Assembly (NCBI GenBank): GCA_006384855.1
Contig: VCJN01002849.1
Coordinates: 62,001-126,000 of the forward strand
Length of the DNA: 64,000 bases
Source: Tetraselmis striata
Lineage: Eukaryota; Chlorophyta; Chlorodendrophyceae; Chlorodendrales; Chlorodendraceae
Reading direction: 5' to 3'
The first letter of the stretch is position 1. The number at the start of each line of letters is the position of its first letter. Of this stretch, positions 1 to 11,684 are shown one piece after another. The notes beneath the pieces are model-generated. The model had not been told where the DNA came from, did no database searches, and was given only the letters and a program-made list of their open reading frames with translations. The translations under genes were made by a program, and so were the position numbers.

Positions 1-2757
1 CGATCCGCACGGTCGCAACTGCAAAAAATTTGGGAGGCACCCCACTCCCACCAGCAACCCGCCGCCACATACGCGTGCTGCAACGCCCATCTCACCTACT
101 TCTCACCGGCCTCCCCGCCGGCGCGGACGATGCCACCCACGTGGCCCTCCTGTTCGGCGATCTGGTGGCCCAACACTAGGATATGGACGAGGAATCGCGC
201 GGCCGGACGGTGGCGAACCTGATCCGCACCCTCAGCCCCAAAATCGGCGTTCAAATCCTACCAGCACATGTCCGAGTGGTGACGCGCCGCCCCTCCAAAA
301 CCGCCGCCGCCGACCCCGCCGCGCTGAGCGGCACTAGGCTCCCCACCACCACAGGGTCGGTCATCTTGCAACCGGCCCGTAGAGAAATAGCCGTGAGCAT
401 TCTACATACCCAGTTGACAGGAGAGGGCACGGCGATCCTCGACCGCCATGGCCGCCGCTGTTCCACCCGCCTGCTCGGAGCGCCGCACCTCGACGACATC
501 GAGCGACCGGTACACCAGGTGTGGCTTCGCTCCCCCGCGTTCAGAGGCATCACGGAGGCCGACATGTGGCTGCGCCTGGCGGAGGGCCTCCTCCCTCCGT
601 ACGACCAACCCCAGCCAGACGAAGCGGCGACAGACCAACCGGCGGCGACACCGGCAGACGTCCTGGCTCTCGCCGGAAGGAGAGCCGGGGCCGAGTACGA
701 AGCCGACACATACGCAGACGACGCCGTCATCTGCCCCCCGACCCGCACACTACTGGCCCTCCTGGAGGTCCGAGAGGTATGGAAAGCCCGCCGCTCAGCA
801 GACTCGGTGCGCCTCGAGCTCCTCGATCCCGAACGAAGCGGCGCGTCTACTACATGACGTGTGCCGCGACGCAGTACTGGCGTTGCCGTTTGGCGACCAG
901 TCGTTGGGCAGAGCGGTGATCCAAGTCGCGGTCGAACACAGCTAGGACCGAGAGGACCAGCCCACTACCCCGCTCCCAGGAGTACTGCCCCCGGCGCTGT
1001 CCAAACGGTTCTTTCAATGCGCGTTGACGGCCAAAGCGATCTGCACCGGCCCCGTGGCTGACCTGGAGCTGCCGACGGTGGAGAAGTTGGCGGAGGCCAT
1101 CGCAACTACCATCAGCCAGCGCATCGACACACCACCAGAGCTGCAACACGCGCCGTGGCTAACGGACACCGTGAAAGCCGCCGGCGTCGAGATGCACCGC
1201 CACCATACCGAGCCGACACTGATGCACGTGGGAGACGACAACCACTGTGCCATCTCCCTCGGCAAAGAAGACGAGGAGTTCGCGGACACCCTGCGCCTGG
1301 AGGTGGCCCTCACTTCCCCCGTCGCGTTGCTGCGAGCGATACGCCTCCGCACCATCGTCATCTACCTCAAGGAGTCCGAGTACGACCCCTCGGAGCTGCT
1401 CATCCACCCCATTCAGCCAGACGATCCGGGAGGCGGGAGAGCTAGGAGGCAATACCGGCCACAACCAGATCCGTCGAACAACAATAGGCCTGCGAAAGAA
1501 GGCCCGCAAGACCGCCCCAACGTCCCTCGCCCTGCGAGCCACCGGACGCCATGTCTACACCCTCACCCTGCAGCTGACCGCCCACCACCGCAGCATCATC
1601 GGTGGCACCCGCGGCACCGACTGAACATAACAGTGGCGCAAGCCAGTGTCGACGGCGTGCGGGAAGATCAAGGCCGCGCCAGCCCCGACATCAACCGAGA
1701 GGCGCCCTGCCGACACCTCGCCAGCCCCACCACCCGCATGCCCGGCACAACTACCACCCCCAACAACCCCGGCAGCCCAGATCGCACCGCAGGTCCGCGA
1801 CCCTCCCCCCCCCCCCCCTGGGTTCGAGCACGTACAACCGAGGCGCGGAGCTGTCGCAACCGCAGTGACAGCCATCGACCAGCGCGGAGCAGCAACGGAG
1901 CGCGCTCCCGGAGCAGCCCACCCAGCTCCTACGCCTACAGCCACAGCCCCAGCGACAACTGCCGTGCCCGGAGCCCAGGCGGACGACGAGGAGGAACTGG
2001 AGCTCAACTACGAGGAAACCGACAGCGCCATTGAGGTGGACACCACCCAGGGCGCGGCAGCTGAGACACCAGGTCAGGCTAACATATCCCTCGATTCTCA
2101 CCAGCGCTCCACGGTGCACCGCACATTCAGGGAGGGCACACCCAATGGCAGCTCTGAGAGACTAGCAAAACTCCACCACCTCACCACGGCAGCCACAGAG
2201 CTGCTTGCACAGTCCTCTCCTGCCAGCCAACCCGCGGTAGCCGCCAAACTGGCCAGCCTCGCAGCGGAGTCACACCAGCTGCGCAACGCACATCGCCTCT
2301 CCATCCAGCTGGAGCGCCACCCCAGCCAGCCCACCCCAACAGGCAAGGGCAAGGCAGCCACAAAAGCCAAACCTAGAAGAAGCAGCCAAGGGGCCGCAGC
2401 CGCTCGGACGGCGCCACCCACAACCGCAGCATGAGCAAGCCACGCCTCTCTGGCGACCGCGGCTCAGACAGCGATTGGGGGACGGACGATGATGCAGCCC
2501 ACCCCTCCAGCACCTCACGCCAGTAAGCTGCTGTGCGAGCTAATGCAGCAACAACCACGCCATACGACCCAAGACCACCGCCCACCACTAACCCTGTGCC
2601 CGGTGCCGCTCATACACCAACACACAGTCACCCAAACACCCACACCACACACACAACAGACTCCCACAACCTCCACAGACACCCACCCCTTACATGCCGG
2701 AGGACACCGCAGCCCCCACCCATCATACTAGCCGGCTCAGCGGTGGATAAATACTGA
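1..2757 (+). mobile_element. Decayed gag/ORF1-like coding region of an unidentified retroelement
   Basis: A GC-rich stretch with codon-like composition on the plus strand and several long open segments in changing frames, so it is a broken fossil with a few breaks. The later part (about 1646-2434) encodes a Pro/Ala/Thr-rich region, an acidic patch (DDEEELELNYEE) and a basic C-terminus rich in Lys and Arg, a layout common in gag or ORF1 proteins. I see no reverse transcriptase, endonuclease or recombinase motif. It is followed by about 300 non-coding bases and a (CAATTT)n tail, which suggests a non-LTR element. The start lies outside the window. Family assignment is inference. Confidence 0.4.
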
Positions 2758-3065
2758 GCACCACATAGCTACTCCGGTCAGCCCCCTTCCCCCATCTCAC
2801 CTTGGTAGCTGCAGGCGGGACGCCTTGGCTGCCTAAGCTTGCATGCTGAGCTATGGATGGGATAGATCTGACTTAGGTAGGGACAGCAAGGGGGCGCTGC
2901 TGTCCTAGCTTCAGCCCGATGGAAGGAGGGGCTTGGACACACTGGAGGAAGGCCGTTAGCTTGAGCTGTAATTACACCTAGTAGTGTTCCCTACCATGGT
3001 CAGAGATAGCGGGTCCTAAGAACAACTCAGTATGGGCCAGAGGATGCAACATACTAGCAGTTGTA

Positions 3066-3093
3066 ATCAATTTCAATTTCAATTTCAATTTTT
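3066..3093 (+). repeat. (CAATTT)n tail, probable 3' end of a non-LTR element
   Basis: A short tandem array of CAATTT units ends the element-like stretch that begins the window. A similar sequence (a TTGTA motif followed by CAATTNCAATTT) ends the insertion at 46245-46626, so both look like 3' ends of one retroposon family. Confidence 0.5.
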
Positions 3094-3097
3094 AGTC

Positions 3098-3740
3098 GCA
3101 GCTAAGTACCAGTATAGCATCTTATGGGAACAATTGGACAGATAGAGGACAACACGTAATGCGCACGCGGCCTAGCGCGCAGCGCGCGCTTGCACGCGTG
3201 CGTCGAGCACTTGGCGTGACGCGTATATAGTAGCCGTAGTCCGGCCATGGCTGCGATCGTGTGCGTCTAAAGGGCCCTCCCCTTCTAGGCGGTCCCTCTT
3301 CCCTTGTGTCTTGCCTGTGAATGCGAGTGCTATATGTACGACGCATAGAGATGAGCATGTGTACGGGACTGAGACGGTTTTAAAGACGGATATCGGCGCG
3401 AGGAACGAGGATCGGATGTGACCATTGTGCCATGCGTGATTGTCTGGCGGACGCACGCATGCTTGTTTACCTTGCATGTGTGATGCTTGCTGTATGTTCG
3501 GCCCGTCCGGGGCGAAGCATTGCGGCAAAGTACATTAGGAACGGTTGACGGTTGGGGCCAATGATGCGTAAAGTACTGAGCGACGCGGCGACTTGTGGCG
3601 AGGCATCCCGCTACCGATCAGTTTTCACCCCCCAGAGTACGGGCAAGACCGGCAACGCTGGTTTGAACTAAGGGTGCCGATTGTGGCTTCGGATCGCGTT
3701 CAAGCAATGGGCCGCCCATTGAGCTGGTGACAGCGCCCCA
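3098..3740. other. Intergenic, no gene seen
   Basis: No open frame with recognisable protein content. There is a GC-alternating patch around 3165-3200 (GCGCGC runs). Nothing else is identified. Confidence 0.5.
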
Positions 3741-5373
3741 CGCGGGAATGTGAGGATGCGACGGCAAACTATACCGAGGCAAGTTCTACCGGCTGGCGGG
3801 GCTCCCCATGGGTTGGAGCCTAAGCCCCTACTACTTATGCTCCTTCACCGCCGTGTTCAACCGCCACTTGCGTCGCCCCGACTTCAAAGTAACCCCCCAC
3901 GGAGTGCGTCGGTCCAAGCTCACCAGACCACACCAGACACTACCTAACGCCGGCACTTCCGCGGCTGCCGCATGCTCCCCTACATGGACGACTTCTTGCT
4001 ACTCGCGTCTAGTCGAGCGCATGCCTACGCCGTGCGAGGCCGCATGCCCTCGCTATTGGGGAAACTAGGCCTCAACCGACATCCCGACAAAGGCCAGTTG
4101 CTTGGGGCCGGTGCAACGACTGGAGCACCTCGGCATGGACTTCGACTCGCAGAACGGTACGATTTGGGCCCTTCATCAGAAACTCGAATCGCTCGCTGCA
4201 ACGGCCCTCGATCTCATCCGCCGCGCTAAGCGTGATAAACGGTGGTTGCATGTGCGAGAGCTCGCGTCCTTGGCAGGTCGTGCCCATTATTTCCTGTTCC
4301 TCGCCATCCAGCCTGCCCGGTTCTACCTCCACGAGCTTCACGACGTGCTCCGCACGAAGGGCTCGTGGAATATTCAAGATGACGCGCCAGCGCTCCTACG
4401 TGAGCTCGAGTGGTGGGCTGGGGTCCCTACCGACAGCGACGGCCGCTTCATTTACAAGCCCGTTGAGACCGTCTACATGCACGTTGACAACTCCAACTAT
4501 GGGTGGGTTTTCAACGAGACCACCGGCTTCTTGCTTGTACGACGGCGACCACGAGATGCACATCATCACCTACACGGAGCTCAAGGTTGTGTGGTAAGCC
4601 GTGCTCACCTTCCTCTCGGAGCTGTGAGATCGGCGATTGCTGCTCCACAAGGACAACATGGGGGGGTGGTATGCATCCTCGCCAAGAACCTAACCTCCCG
4701 CTCCCCTATACTCACGACCGAGCTACGGAAGCTGTGGTTCATCGTCGATGACACCAACGACATCTCCATTCGGACGCGCAACATCAAGACCACGGCGAAC
4801 ATCTAGGCTGACCGCCTCAACCGCGAGATCGACTACGACTATTGGGTGTTCAACCTACGCCACTGCAGCCACCTCGACAATATCTGGGGTCACCCCACCA
4901 TCGACCGCTTCGCTACAATGGAGAATGCGTGGCATCCGCGCTACAAATCCCGTTGGCGCGCCCTGCCCTGCAGTGAAGCCACCGACGGCATGCGCCTTTC
5001 CGACGACGCGAGCAGTCGCGAGCACATTTGGTGCCCCTCCATGGGCCTCTTTGACGATCTCGTTCTCAAACTCCACACCGCCGGCGTGGCAGCCACCGCC
5101 ATCGTGCTCTAATGGCCCGACCGAAGCTGGCACCAGCGCCTCTACTCGGAGATGGCGTCTATAAGATGGTTATGTTCCCGCCCTCCCCGGACCTCTTCGC
5201 GCCCGGCCAACTCGGCGTGCGCGATGGCGTCGGTCCTCCCAAGTGATGGCATGTGGTCTCCTTTCGACTCCCCCTCCGGCCCCCGGTGCCCTGCCCCGGC
5301 TTTTTGACCGCCCTTCGTCTGCCCTTCGGGCCGGCCGGCGCCCTCCAATGTCATGCCCCAAGATCGAGCTCGC

Positions 5374-5404
5374 CAAACCACACAACCTCTCCCTTTGAAA
5401 GGTT
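5374..5404 (+). repeat. Probable B1 repeat of the DIRS-order element
   Basis: Contains ACCACACAACCTCTCCCTTT and is repeated with few changes at 5829-5858. It is followed by a GGGGTTCCTTCC motif that resembles the start of the A repeat in the gag-YR elements. Confidence 0.4.
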
Positions 5405-5828
5405 TACTACCCGTAGTTGGGGTTCCTTCCGCTTGGCGCGCACTGCGCGCGTTCGCATGCGACACGCCAATTCCGCGTGAAAGCATGCGAGACGCGCAGC
5501 TACACATCTTACCAAGCACGAGCACGGACCGTTGTACTACGGGCGCACCCCAATTAGACGTAGAAAACCGTTGTGACAACGAGCAAGGTCAACTCCAGCA
5601 CGTCGCTATGAGTCGACCGCCCCGCCCGAGGTAGTATTCTATAAGAGCTAGCGGGCTCTCTGCTGTCCCCATTTTCCTTCTCCGCGCCCCAGCTACCATG
5701 TGGCGGGCCGCGTCCGTTCCCCTTCCCTCTCTAGACTACGTGACTACGTGCTTTTGTTCTTGCGGGTTGCCGACATGCTCCTGCCCTGGAAAAGACTGTA
5801 ATCCTAGCCAAGGCGTCTTTTCGGCAGA

Positions 5829-5858
5829 CCACACAGCCCCTCCCTTTGCAAAGAACAT
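5829..5858 (+). repeat. Probable B2 repeat of the DIRS-order element
   Basis: Contains ACCACACAGCCCCTCCCTTT, the second copy of the 5374-5404 motif. It would mark the 3' end of the element. Confidence 0.4.
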
Positions 5859-5859
5859 C

Positions 5860-7720
5860 ACGAAAGTAGCACGACAGATGATGCGAGGAAATGAGCAGGC
5901 AAGGGACCGCCCAAACCGCAAATCCGTATTGAAAAAATAAGAGCCGTAATAAGGATTAATTCCTTGACCCTTAATCCGTAGTGGCCGAGTCGCTAATCCA
6001 ATCATTCAGCGCGGATGAGCGCAATGCTGCTTTCTTATGCTATTGACAGTGAGGATTATGACCAGACCTATCTAGTGGCCATAGTTATACTGCTGCGCCC
6101 GTACAGGGTAGCATAAAATTCCCCCCCTCCAGTAGTACTTTGCCCGACCCTACCCCGTCACGTGTACAGCCAAGCCCTTCATTACTGATGCGCCCATTCG
6201 ATAGGGACGAAGGATAAAGTCGTTCGGCGGTTTGTAGGGGTTTTAAGTAGGTCGCTATATATGGGGTTTTCATCCGGTCGCCAGTTGATACCGGAGATTG
6301 TGGGTATCGGACCCAGGTAGTCGCTATGATAAATTATCCCATACTGGTAGAAAGTAAAAGTAAAGTTCGCCCCGGGACATCGGCCGAAGCCGCCCCAGCA
6401 CTTGACCTACTCGTGCGCCAACTAAAGTCGTAGGTCTGGCATAGCCCATAGACCATTGCCTCTTTCGAACCCCAAAGAATGAAACGAATGCATCAACCAG
6501 TAAAACCCGGGAAACGCACATACTGGTACATACCTTGCAAACACATGCCATGGTCTGCGGATAAATAACGTTTTTGATTTCTTCGCGAAGAAGAAATCAT
6601 GCATATTCCAGCACAAGGGTGCAAAATAATTCATTAAACTTTTTGCCCCGCGGATCATCATATTTTTAAATTGTACGGTACCAGTACAAGGTACAGGGTA
6701 GTATATCTGGTACCTGTTTACTCGTACGGTGCGTGATATTAATGCTGTGATGATATACGGTACATATGGCGTGGCCGCCAGCAAAGCACAATCGTAGCAG
6801 CAGGAGATGACATCAATCATACTAGTACGGACAGAGCATTTATTTAACACTTTTAGAAGAAGTTCCCGGGGTCGAAGTAGACTGTATATCGAATTGTCGA
6901 CGGGCAGGGCGTCACGCGGTGGGGGCGGATTGGCGGAATGACAGCGAAAAATGATGACAGGGCACATGGGCCCAGCATGCTATTCTTGATATTCTAAATC
7001 GCCTGGGGATCGGAAGACATACTGTACGATGTACAATGTGCTGGACTCAAATCAAAGCTGTATGAGACATTGAACGCGTTACAGAACGGGCGATCGGCCG
7101 CCACGACGGGCGCGAAGCAGATTTGCCGGCTGCACCGGACGACCGTTAATGCATCCAATGATCCAATCCCGATGTGAATTCTCGATCACGGGGTCGCGCG
7201 GAGCAGATAAACGACGGCGCCAAGTAGGTAGAAAAGCAAATAATAGACTCGCGTGGCATACGAATAGCGACTAAGGATTGTACCACGCGGCCCACGCGGG
7301 AGACTCGCCTGCTCGCCGCCAGCACGAGCATAGGTACAGATGGCAGTACTGCTGGCAGTGCTGCTACGGGTAATCGCTAATCCGCAGTGGCGCTGGTACC
7401 CGTAGCACAGATTTACTACAAGACCCTTGCGACTGCCGGCGGGTTGGCGGCATAGCTCCGCGAGCCACGCCTTCCGGAACCATCTCTCCGCCGCATCGTC
7501 AGACGTGCGTAACGTGTCCGTCAGTCGCAGCAGGGTGTGGTGTCTCGCGGGCAGCAGCGCAGTGTGCAGACTGGTAGCAAACAACTGCTCGCAGCGTTTC
7601 AGCGGGGCGCGGAGCGGCCATCGAGTGCCTTCGGTGGCGCTGCCTCCTTGGTATTTCGCCAGCGCCGAACTGACCGGTAACAGTCGCTCAGCTGCCCGGC
7701 CGCTGCGGGTTAAATCCTTA
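5860..7720. other. Intergenic, AT-richer, no gene seen
   Basis: Short open frames only, none with recognisable content. From about 5940 to 7050 the base composition is visibly AT-richer than the flanking genes. From about 7100 GC rises towards the OGT promoter. Confidence 0.5.
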
Positions 7721-7725
7721 CTCGC

Positions 7726-7732
7726 TATAAAA
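7726..7732 (+). promoter_or_regulatory. TATA-like box upstream of OGT
   Basis: TATAAAA lies 95 bases before the first ATG of the OGT model, a plausible spacing for a core promoter with a short leader. This is position-based inference only. Confidence 0.35.
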
Positions 7733-7820
7733 CCGACCGGCAGATTTCTTGCTCAGCGGTCGCACACCGAGCGCAGGGCCGCTCCCAACCGATGCTCAAG
7801 CCACCTTCGAGCTGGCAAAC

Positions 7821-10800
7821 ATGACGGCACTGCTCCTGGAGCCCCGGGAACTATACGGGAAACTCGTGCAGCACCCAGTGCAGCAGCAGTTCGCGGGCGC
7901 GGTGCAGGCGGGGCACTCGCTACAGGTGAGCCGCCCTCTTGAGGCGCCGGCAGGCATGCGACCCCGCCGCTGCGTCCGTTCATATGTATGTGCGGCCGTC
8001 GGGACGCCGTGGCGGGTCACGGGGGTCGGAATGCTCTTGTTTTCCTTGGCGATTCCTCACTCGACGAGTTTGTGTGCCCCGTATAGAAGGCGCACGGCGG
8101 GGCAGGCGGGGCGCACGGTGTGGAGTCGCTCCCAGCAGCAGTGGCGCGAGAAGCTGCGTCGGCGGTCGGCCAGCCCTGCCCAAGCACCTCCTATGGCATG
8201 GCCACTACGGTTCCATCGCCATTCCTGGCGCTCCATCAGCAGCAGCAGGCCGCGGTGCACCAACACCTTGGTGGGTCCATGCGCTTGCAGTTTACCCCCC
8301 CCCCCCCCCCCCCCACACACACATCTGAAATAGCGTATTGTTAGGTCGTGGAACGAAATCACTACATCTGAGTAATTATTTCAGCGCATGCATGGTGAGC
8401 CACCGCTGACAGGCCCTCTGCTCCGCCACGCATCTCATTCCAAACTGCAGGCTACTCCGCGCCGCAGCCCAGCTCCTCCGCTACCAGCATGCCTTTTATC
8501 ACCTCCACTGGCTTCAGCCCACACCCGCACTTCACGCCGGGAATCACCGACTACGAGGAGCTGCTCAAGTCGGCGCACCGGGCATACCAGGAGGGCAAGC
8601 TCACGAGAGCGCTGTCGCTGGCCCACCCGGTGAGTGCAGCAGACCCTGGAGCCCCGTAGGGCCGCCTGGCCTTGACATGAGTCCGCTACACTAAATTATT
8701 TACATTTACAAATATATCCCATGTAAGTAATGGAAAGATGAAGATGCGTTTTCCATCAGTCAAATTGAATATGACCTTAATTGCAGTATCAGGAATTGAT
8801 CTCATGTCCGCTTGCTAGGAGGACAGATCATGTGTTGTTTTATTTTCTTATTAGTATTCAGGGTAATAGATTGCCTGCTGAGCCCCCCCCCCCCCCCCCC
8901 CCCCCCAAACCAACCAAATTTCCCTGCAGTATTACCTGGCGTATCCTGGCAGCACAGACGTTCTCCTCCTCATCGGCGCGATCTACTACCAGCTGCAGAA
9001 CTACCAGCAGTGTATTGCCTTCAACGACCGCTGCATCCTGCTGGACCCGACCATGGCGGAGGCGTACGCCAACATGGCCAACGCGCTGCAGCTTACCGGC
9101 AGCATTGACATGGCTATCATATACTACCAGGTGCCCGTCCCGCCCCGCGCCTGTCGCCCTGCACGCCCGACATACCAGGTTGCGCTGATTTGTTAGCTGC
9201 AAGTCATATGATAATGTATGACAATGTAAATTCGTGAACATCTTATCAAACTTGTATAAAGCCCCTCTTCTGTACTATATCATGAAACTGTACATACATC
9301 TGTATGAAATCATGACACTCTAGGCCCGTCCCATGAGCTCACAGCTGCTCCCTTCTCACCGCCATGTGCTGCAGTCGGCGCTGCGGCTCAAGCCCGGCTT
9401 TGTGGACGCCTACAACAACATGGCAAGTGCATTTGTGCAAAAGGGCCTGATCTCGCAGGCGATGGAGTGCTACCAGGCGGCGGTGAAGATCAACCCGGGG
9501 CTGGTGGACGTACACAACAACCTGGGCGACCTCTGGCGGCTACAGGGCGTCATCGGCAAGCAGCAGGCGGAGAAGCAGTATCAGGAGGCGCTGGCCATCG
9601 ATCGGCAGTACGCCCCCGCGTGGCGCGGCCTCGGCGACCTGCTGCGTGAGTCTGGCAGCTTCGAGCAGGCGCTGAGCTACTACCAGGAGGCCGCCAAGCT
9701 GCGCGCCAACTACTCGGACGCCTACACCGGGATGGCCGTGTGCCTTAAGGAGCTCAAGCGCCTCTCAGAGGCGGAGCTGGCATACAAGGCTGTCGTCAAG
9801 CTGCGACCGAACTGCGCCCTGAGCCTCGGCAACCTCGCGGGCATCTTTTACGAGCAAGGCAACCTCAGCATGGCAATCCAGACGTACCGTGAGGCCCTCC
9901 GCGTGGAGCCCAACTTCCTGGAGGCGTACAACAACCTTGGAAATGCACTGCGCGAGGCCGGCTGCATCAATGACGCCATCCAGTGCTACACGGCGTGCAT
10001 CCAGCTGCAGTTCAACCCCGCCACGCTGCAGAGCGGCCCGCAAGCGGTGCAGCGCCTATGCGTTGCCTACAACAACCTCAGCGGCATCCTCAAGATGCAA
10101 GGTCGCGCACAGGAGTCGATCCAGTGCTACGAGCAGGTCGCCGCGCTGCAGCCGGACCTCCCTGAGGCGCATGCCAACCTGGCGAGCGCCTATAAGGACG
10201 CCGCCCGCCACGACGTCGCCATCACCAGCTACACGCGCGCGCTGCAGCTTCGCCCCGACTTCCCTGAAGCGTTCGCCAACCTGCTGCACTCGCTGCAGTG
10301 CGTCTGCGACTGGACCGACCGCGCCAAGCTTTTCGGCCGCCTCGAGCAAGAGGTCCGGCGCGACCTGGCGTGCGGGCGCCTGCCGCCTGTGCAACCGTTT
10401 CACGCGATGGCATACCCCTTCTCCGCTGACCTTGCCCTCGCCATCTCTCGCCGGTACGCGGACCACTGCGCCCAGATGGCGCTCAAGCTCAGCTGCCCGC
10501 AGCTGCCGCACCCGCCGGCCCTGCCGCTCCGCGCCGGCGAGAAGTTGCGGATAGGCTACGTCTCATCTGACTTTGGCAACCATCCGCTCAGCCACCTTAT
10601 GAGCTCGGTCTTCGGCATGCACGACACAAACTCCGTGGAGGTCTTCCTCTACGCGCTGTCGCCTAGCGACCAGTCCGAGTGGCGGCTTAAGATCGAGCGC
10701 GAGGCGCGGCACTTCCTCGACGTCTCTGCCTGGAGCGTGCCCGCCATTGCGCAGCGCATCAGCGACGACCGCATCCAGGTGCTGGTGAACCTGAACGGAT

Positions 10801-11684
10801 ACACCAAGGGCGCACGCAATGAGATCTTCGCGCTCAAGCCTGCGCCGGTGCAGGCCAGCTACATGGGCTTTCCCGCCACCACAGGCGCCGACTACCTGCC
10901 ATACCTCATCACTGACAAGGTCGTCGCGCCCAAGCACCTCCACCACTGCTACAGCGAGCACCTGGCGCTGATGCCCAACTGCTACTTTGTCAACGACTAC
11001 AAGCAGTCCAACCTGGACGTCCTCAGCGACGTGCCCGCCCCTGGCTGCAGCAAGCAGGACGTGGGCCTTCCCACAGACAAGCTCATCTTTAGCTGCTCCA
11101 ACCAGCTGTACAAGTACGACCCGGACACCTTCAACACGTGGTGCAACATCCTCAAGCGCGTCCCCAACTCGGTCCTCTGGCTCCTCCGCTTCCCGCACTT
11201 TGGCGAGCCCAAGATCCGTGCAGAGGCCGCGGCCCGCGGCGTCGACCAGTCGCGCATCATCTTCACCGACGTTGCCGCCAAGAACCTGCACATCCGGCGC
11301 TCGGGCCTCGCTGACGTGTTTCTGGACACGCCGCTGTGCAACGCGCACACCACAGGGTGCGACGTCTTGTGGGCGGGCGCCCCGATTGTGACGCTGCCCC
11401 TGGAGCGCATGGCCTCGCGCGTGGCCGCCTCGCTGTGCGCGGCGGCGGGCTTCGGCGACGAGATGATTGTCAGCAGCCAGCAGGAGTACGAGGAGCGTGC
11501 CGTCTTCCTGGGCCTGAACCACACATACCGGGAGAACCTGCGGCAGCGGCTCAAGGCATCCCGCCTCTCGAATCCGCTGTTTGACACGCGGCGCTGGGTG
11601 TCCAATTTCGAGCGCGTCCTCTTCAAGATGTGGGACATCCACTGCGAGGGGCGCGGGCCCCGTGGGTTTGAGATCAAGCCATGA
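7821..11684 (+). CDS. SEC: UDP-GlcNAc:protein O-GlcNAc transferase (SECRET AGENT class), five exons
   Basis: Transfers GlcNAc from UDP-GlcNAc to Ser/Thr of nuclear and cytosolic proteins. Exons 7821-7925, 8087-8270, 8451-8629, 8930-9130 and 9375-11684 keep phase at every junction and give 992 aa (human OGT 1,046). A Gln-rich N-terminus precedes a TPR superhelix of about 11-12 repeats, then the two-lobed GT41 catalytic domain. The catalytic region shows GYVSSDFGNHPLSHLM (base-histidine region), NQLYKYDP with the UDP-contacting Lys, NILKRVPNSVLWLLRFP, LDTPLCNAHTTGCDVLWAG and a basic C-terminus. GYVSSDFGNH favours SEC over the fucosyltransferase SPINDLY. The residue before NQLYK is Ser where animals and plants usually have Phe. 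Exons 1-2 are the least certain; no other ATG fits better. Confidence 0.93.
8295..8314. repeat. Poly(C) tract followed by CA repeat, OGT intron 2
   Basis: Twenty C followed directly by ACACACACA. It lies 25 bases after the exon 2 donor on the coding strand. Confidence 0.9.
8883..8906. repeat. Poly(C) tract, OGT intron 3, next to the acceptor
   Basis: Twenty-four C ending 23 bases before the exon 4 start at 8930, where a polypyrimidine tract is expected. It probably serves as one. Confidence 0.9.

Larger units (their letters stand above)
3741..5858 (+). mobile_element. Broken DIRS-order retroelement: RT, RNase H and methylase-like region, no YR
   Basis: A 5'-truncated fossil with several breaks. 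In order it shows the RT palm (LPMGWS, then MLPYMDDF, the catalytic YMDD box), an RNase H-like segment (VYMHVDNSNYGWVF) and the DRFATMENAWHPRY segment typical of DIRS and Ngaro pol proteins just before their methylase-like region. About 200 bases after this coding stretch come two copies of a motif (ACCACACA..CCTCTCCCTTTG) at about 5374-5404 and 5829-5858, consistent with B1 and B2 of split direct repeats. I see no tyrosine recombinase between the RNase H end and the repeats. The decay suggests an old copy. Confidence 0.7.

Noticed and set aside
9333-9374. ATG at 9333 as the OGT start
   Set aside because: It lies in intron 4; the TPR array continues from upstream exons with matching phase.
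9375-11684. Assignment to SPINDLY
   Set aside because: The catalytic motifs GYVSSDFGNH and HTTGCDVLWAG fit the SEC/OGT class better than the fucosyltransferase SPY.
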